Assembly (NCBI GenBank): GCA_024278035.1 | Contig: JAJRUA010000230.1 | Coordinates: forward strand, 1-6,103 | DNA length: 6,103 bases | Reading direction: 5' to 3' | From: Planctomycetota bacterium | Lineage (GTDB): Bacteria; Planctomycetota; Planctomycetia; Pirellulales; Lacipirellulaceae | Part shown: positions 5,093 through 6,103 of the stretch, one piece after another | Layout: every line of letters starts with the position of its first letter | Numbering within the stretch: the first letter of the stretch is position 1 | Notes under the pieces: model-generated | Database searches by the model: none | Told to the model about the DNA's origin: nothing | The model's input: the letters and a program-made list of their open reading frames with translations, nothing else | Made by a program: the position numbers and the translations under genes

Positions 5093-6103
5093 ATGATTGT
5101 CGGCATACCCCAAGAGGTAAAATCAGACGAGTACCGTGTTTCCCTGCTACCGGTGGGGGCCGAGGAATTGGTCCGCCGTGGCCATAAGGTCCTTTTTCAG
5201 AAAGGGGCGGGCGAGGGCTCTGGCTTGCCGGATGGGTTGTATGCCGAGGCTGGAGCGACCCTGGTCGAAGGGCCCGAGCAAGTTTTCGGCGAGGCAGACC
5301 TGATCGTTAAGGTCAAAGAACCGATGCCCGAGGAGTGGCCCCTGATCCGTGCCGACCAAACCCTCTTTACCTATTTCCATTTTGCCGCCGACCTCGCTTT
5401 GACCGAGGCCATGCTCGCCACGGGCTCGACAAGTGTTGCCTACGAAACGCTCGTCGATAGCCAGGGCCGTTTGCCGCTGCTAACCCCCATGAGCGAAGTC
5501 GCTGGGCGGATGAGTATTCAGGAAGGTGCCAAGTACCTCGAAAAACCCCAAATGGGTCGCGGCATTCTCCTAGGTGGGGTGCCCGGTGTTGCGCCGGCCA
5601 ACATTACGGTCCTGGGCGGGGGTGTCGTCGGAGCGAACGCAGCCAAGATCGCTGCCGGCTTCCAAGCGAACGTCGCCATTCTCGATATCAACATGGATCG
5701 GCTCCGTTACCTCGACGATACCATGCCTGCCAACGTCGATGTTTTGTTCAGCGATCGTCACACGATTCGTCAGCAACTCGAACAGGCGGATCTCGTGGTA
5801 GGGGCTGTGCTGATCCCCGGTGCGAAAGCCCCCCGACTTGTCGAACGCGAAGACCTCAAGCGAATGAAGCATGGTAGCGTCATCATCGACGTGGCCATCG
5901 ACCAAGGGGGGTGCATCGAAACGAGTCGCCCCACGTCGCATGCCGAGCCGACTTACATGGTAGACGACGTGCTCCACTACTGCGTGACGAACATGCCGGG
6001 GGCCGTGGGCCGTACCAGCACATTCGCTCTCTGCAACGTCACGCTTCCGTACGTCTTACAAATCGCACAGGAAGGGATCGAGGCCGCCGCTGCTGCCTCG
6101 GCA
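5093..6103 (+). CDS. ald: Alanine dehydrogenase, C-terminus beyond right edge
   Basis: Ald catalyses reversible NAD-dependent deamination of L-alanine to pyruvate and ammonia in the cytoplasm, usually as a hexamer. The window holds 337 codons without a stop; the family is about 370 residues, so roughly 35 are missing. The start MIVGIPQEVKSDEYRVSLLP is typical. Substrate and catalytic residues sit at standard positions: Arg15, Lys75 (VKVKEP), His96 (TYFHFA) and Asp270 (DVAIDQGG). The NAD-binding Rossmann fold begins with GGGVVG (175-180) and has Asp198 at the end of the second strand, which favours NAD over NADP. MPGAVGRTSTFAL (301-313) is a conserved family segment. No Shine-Dalgarno sequence precedes the ATG. 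An in-frame ATG at 5033 would add 20 hydrophobic residues, but the family begins at the chosen Met. The gene appears intact and unfused. Confidence 0.95.
   Translation, partial: MIVGIPQEVKSDEYRVSLLPVGAEELVRRGHKVLFQKGAGEGSGLPDGLYAEAGATLVEGPEQVFGEADLIVKVKEPMPEEWPLIRADQTLFTYFHFAADLALTEAMLATGSTSVAYETLVDSQGRLPLLTPMSEVAGRMSIQEGAKYLEKPQMGRGILLGGVPGVAPANITVLGGGVVGANAAKIAAGFQANVAILDINMDRLRYLDDTMPANVDVLFSDRHTIRQQLEQADLVVGAVLIPGAKAPRLVEREDLKRMKHGSVIIDVAIDQGGCIETSRPTSHAEPTYMVDDVLHYCVTNMPGAVGRTSTFALCNVTLPYVLQIAQEGIEAAAAASA

Noticed and set aside
1..6103. CRISPR arrays, tRNA or rRNA genes, toxin-antitoxin pairs, riboswitches
   Set aside because: A read of both strands showed no regularly spaced repeats, cloverleaf-like sequence, small gene pairs or known riboswitch cores.

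Overview
The window looks like chromosomal DNA from a planctomycete, probably of the Pirellulales group. Three things suggest this: the fairly high G+C content, the N-terminal pattern of the partial reductase at the left edge (a HYNATV stretch I associate with planctomycete ferredoxin-NADP reductases), and weak or absent Shine-Dalgarno sequences in front of two of the housekeeping genes. The assignment is inferred from family resemblance, since no search could be run.

Layout from left to right: (1) 1-153, minus strand, the first 51 codons of a probable ferredoxin-NADP reductase. (2) 154-653, a 500-bp non-coding stretch with an 11-bp tandem repeat, one copy of a degenerate ~190-bp repeat, and a 46-bp near-perfect palindrome just downstream of the next gene. 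(3) 654-2255, minus strand, a glutamine amidophosphoribosyltransferase (PurF family) with its nucleophilic Cys, all four Fe-S cysteines and the PRPP loop, but with several altered motifs. (4) 2256-2619, non-coding, with a 16-bp tandem repeat and a 13-bp perfect inverted repeat. (5) 2531-3551, a graveyard of insertion sequences: the 5' part of an IS630-family transposase gene with a nonsense codon and two -1 frame changes, cut off and joined to an IS66-family piece (TnpA tail plus a shortened TnpB). (6) 3552-3862, non-coding, holding a second, inverted copy of the ~190-bp repeat. (7) 3863-4879, minus strand, a secreted zinc N-acetylmuramoyl-L-alanine amidase. (8) 5093-6103, plus strand and divergent from the amidase, alanine dehydrogenase, open at the right edge.

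The four cellular genes serve unrelated purposes (redox transfer, purine synthesis, cell wall turnover, alanine metabolism). They are separated by 200 bp to more than 1 kb, so no operon is apparent. The amidase and ald are divergently arranged around a 213-bp region.

No new multi-gene system is visible. The least expected signal is in the non-coding DNA. Two intergenic stretches about 3.1 kb apart (348-543 and 3662-3850) align in inverted orientation as collinear blocks of similar spacing, which suggests an old dispersed element. The IS630 remnant is also informative because its successive inactivating changes can be read directly.
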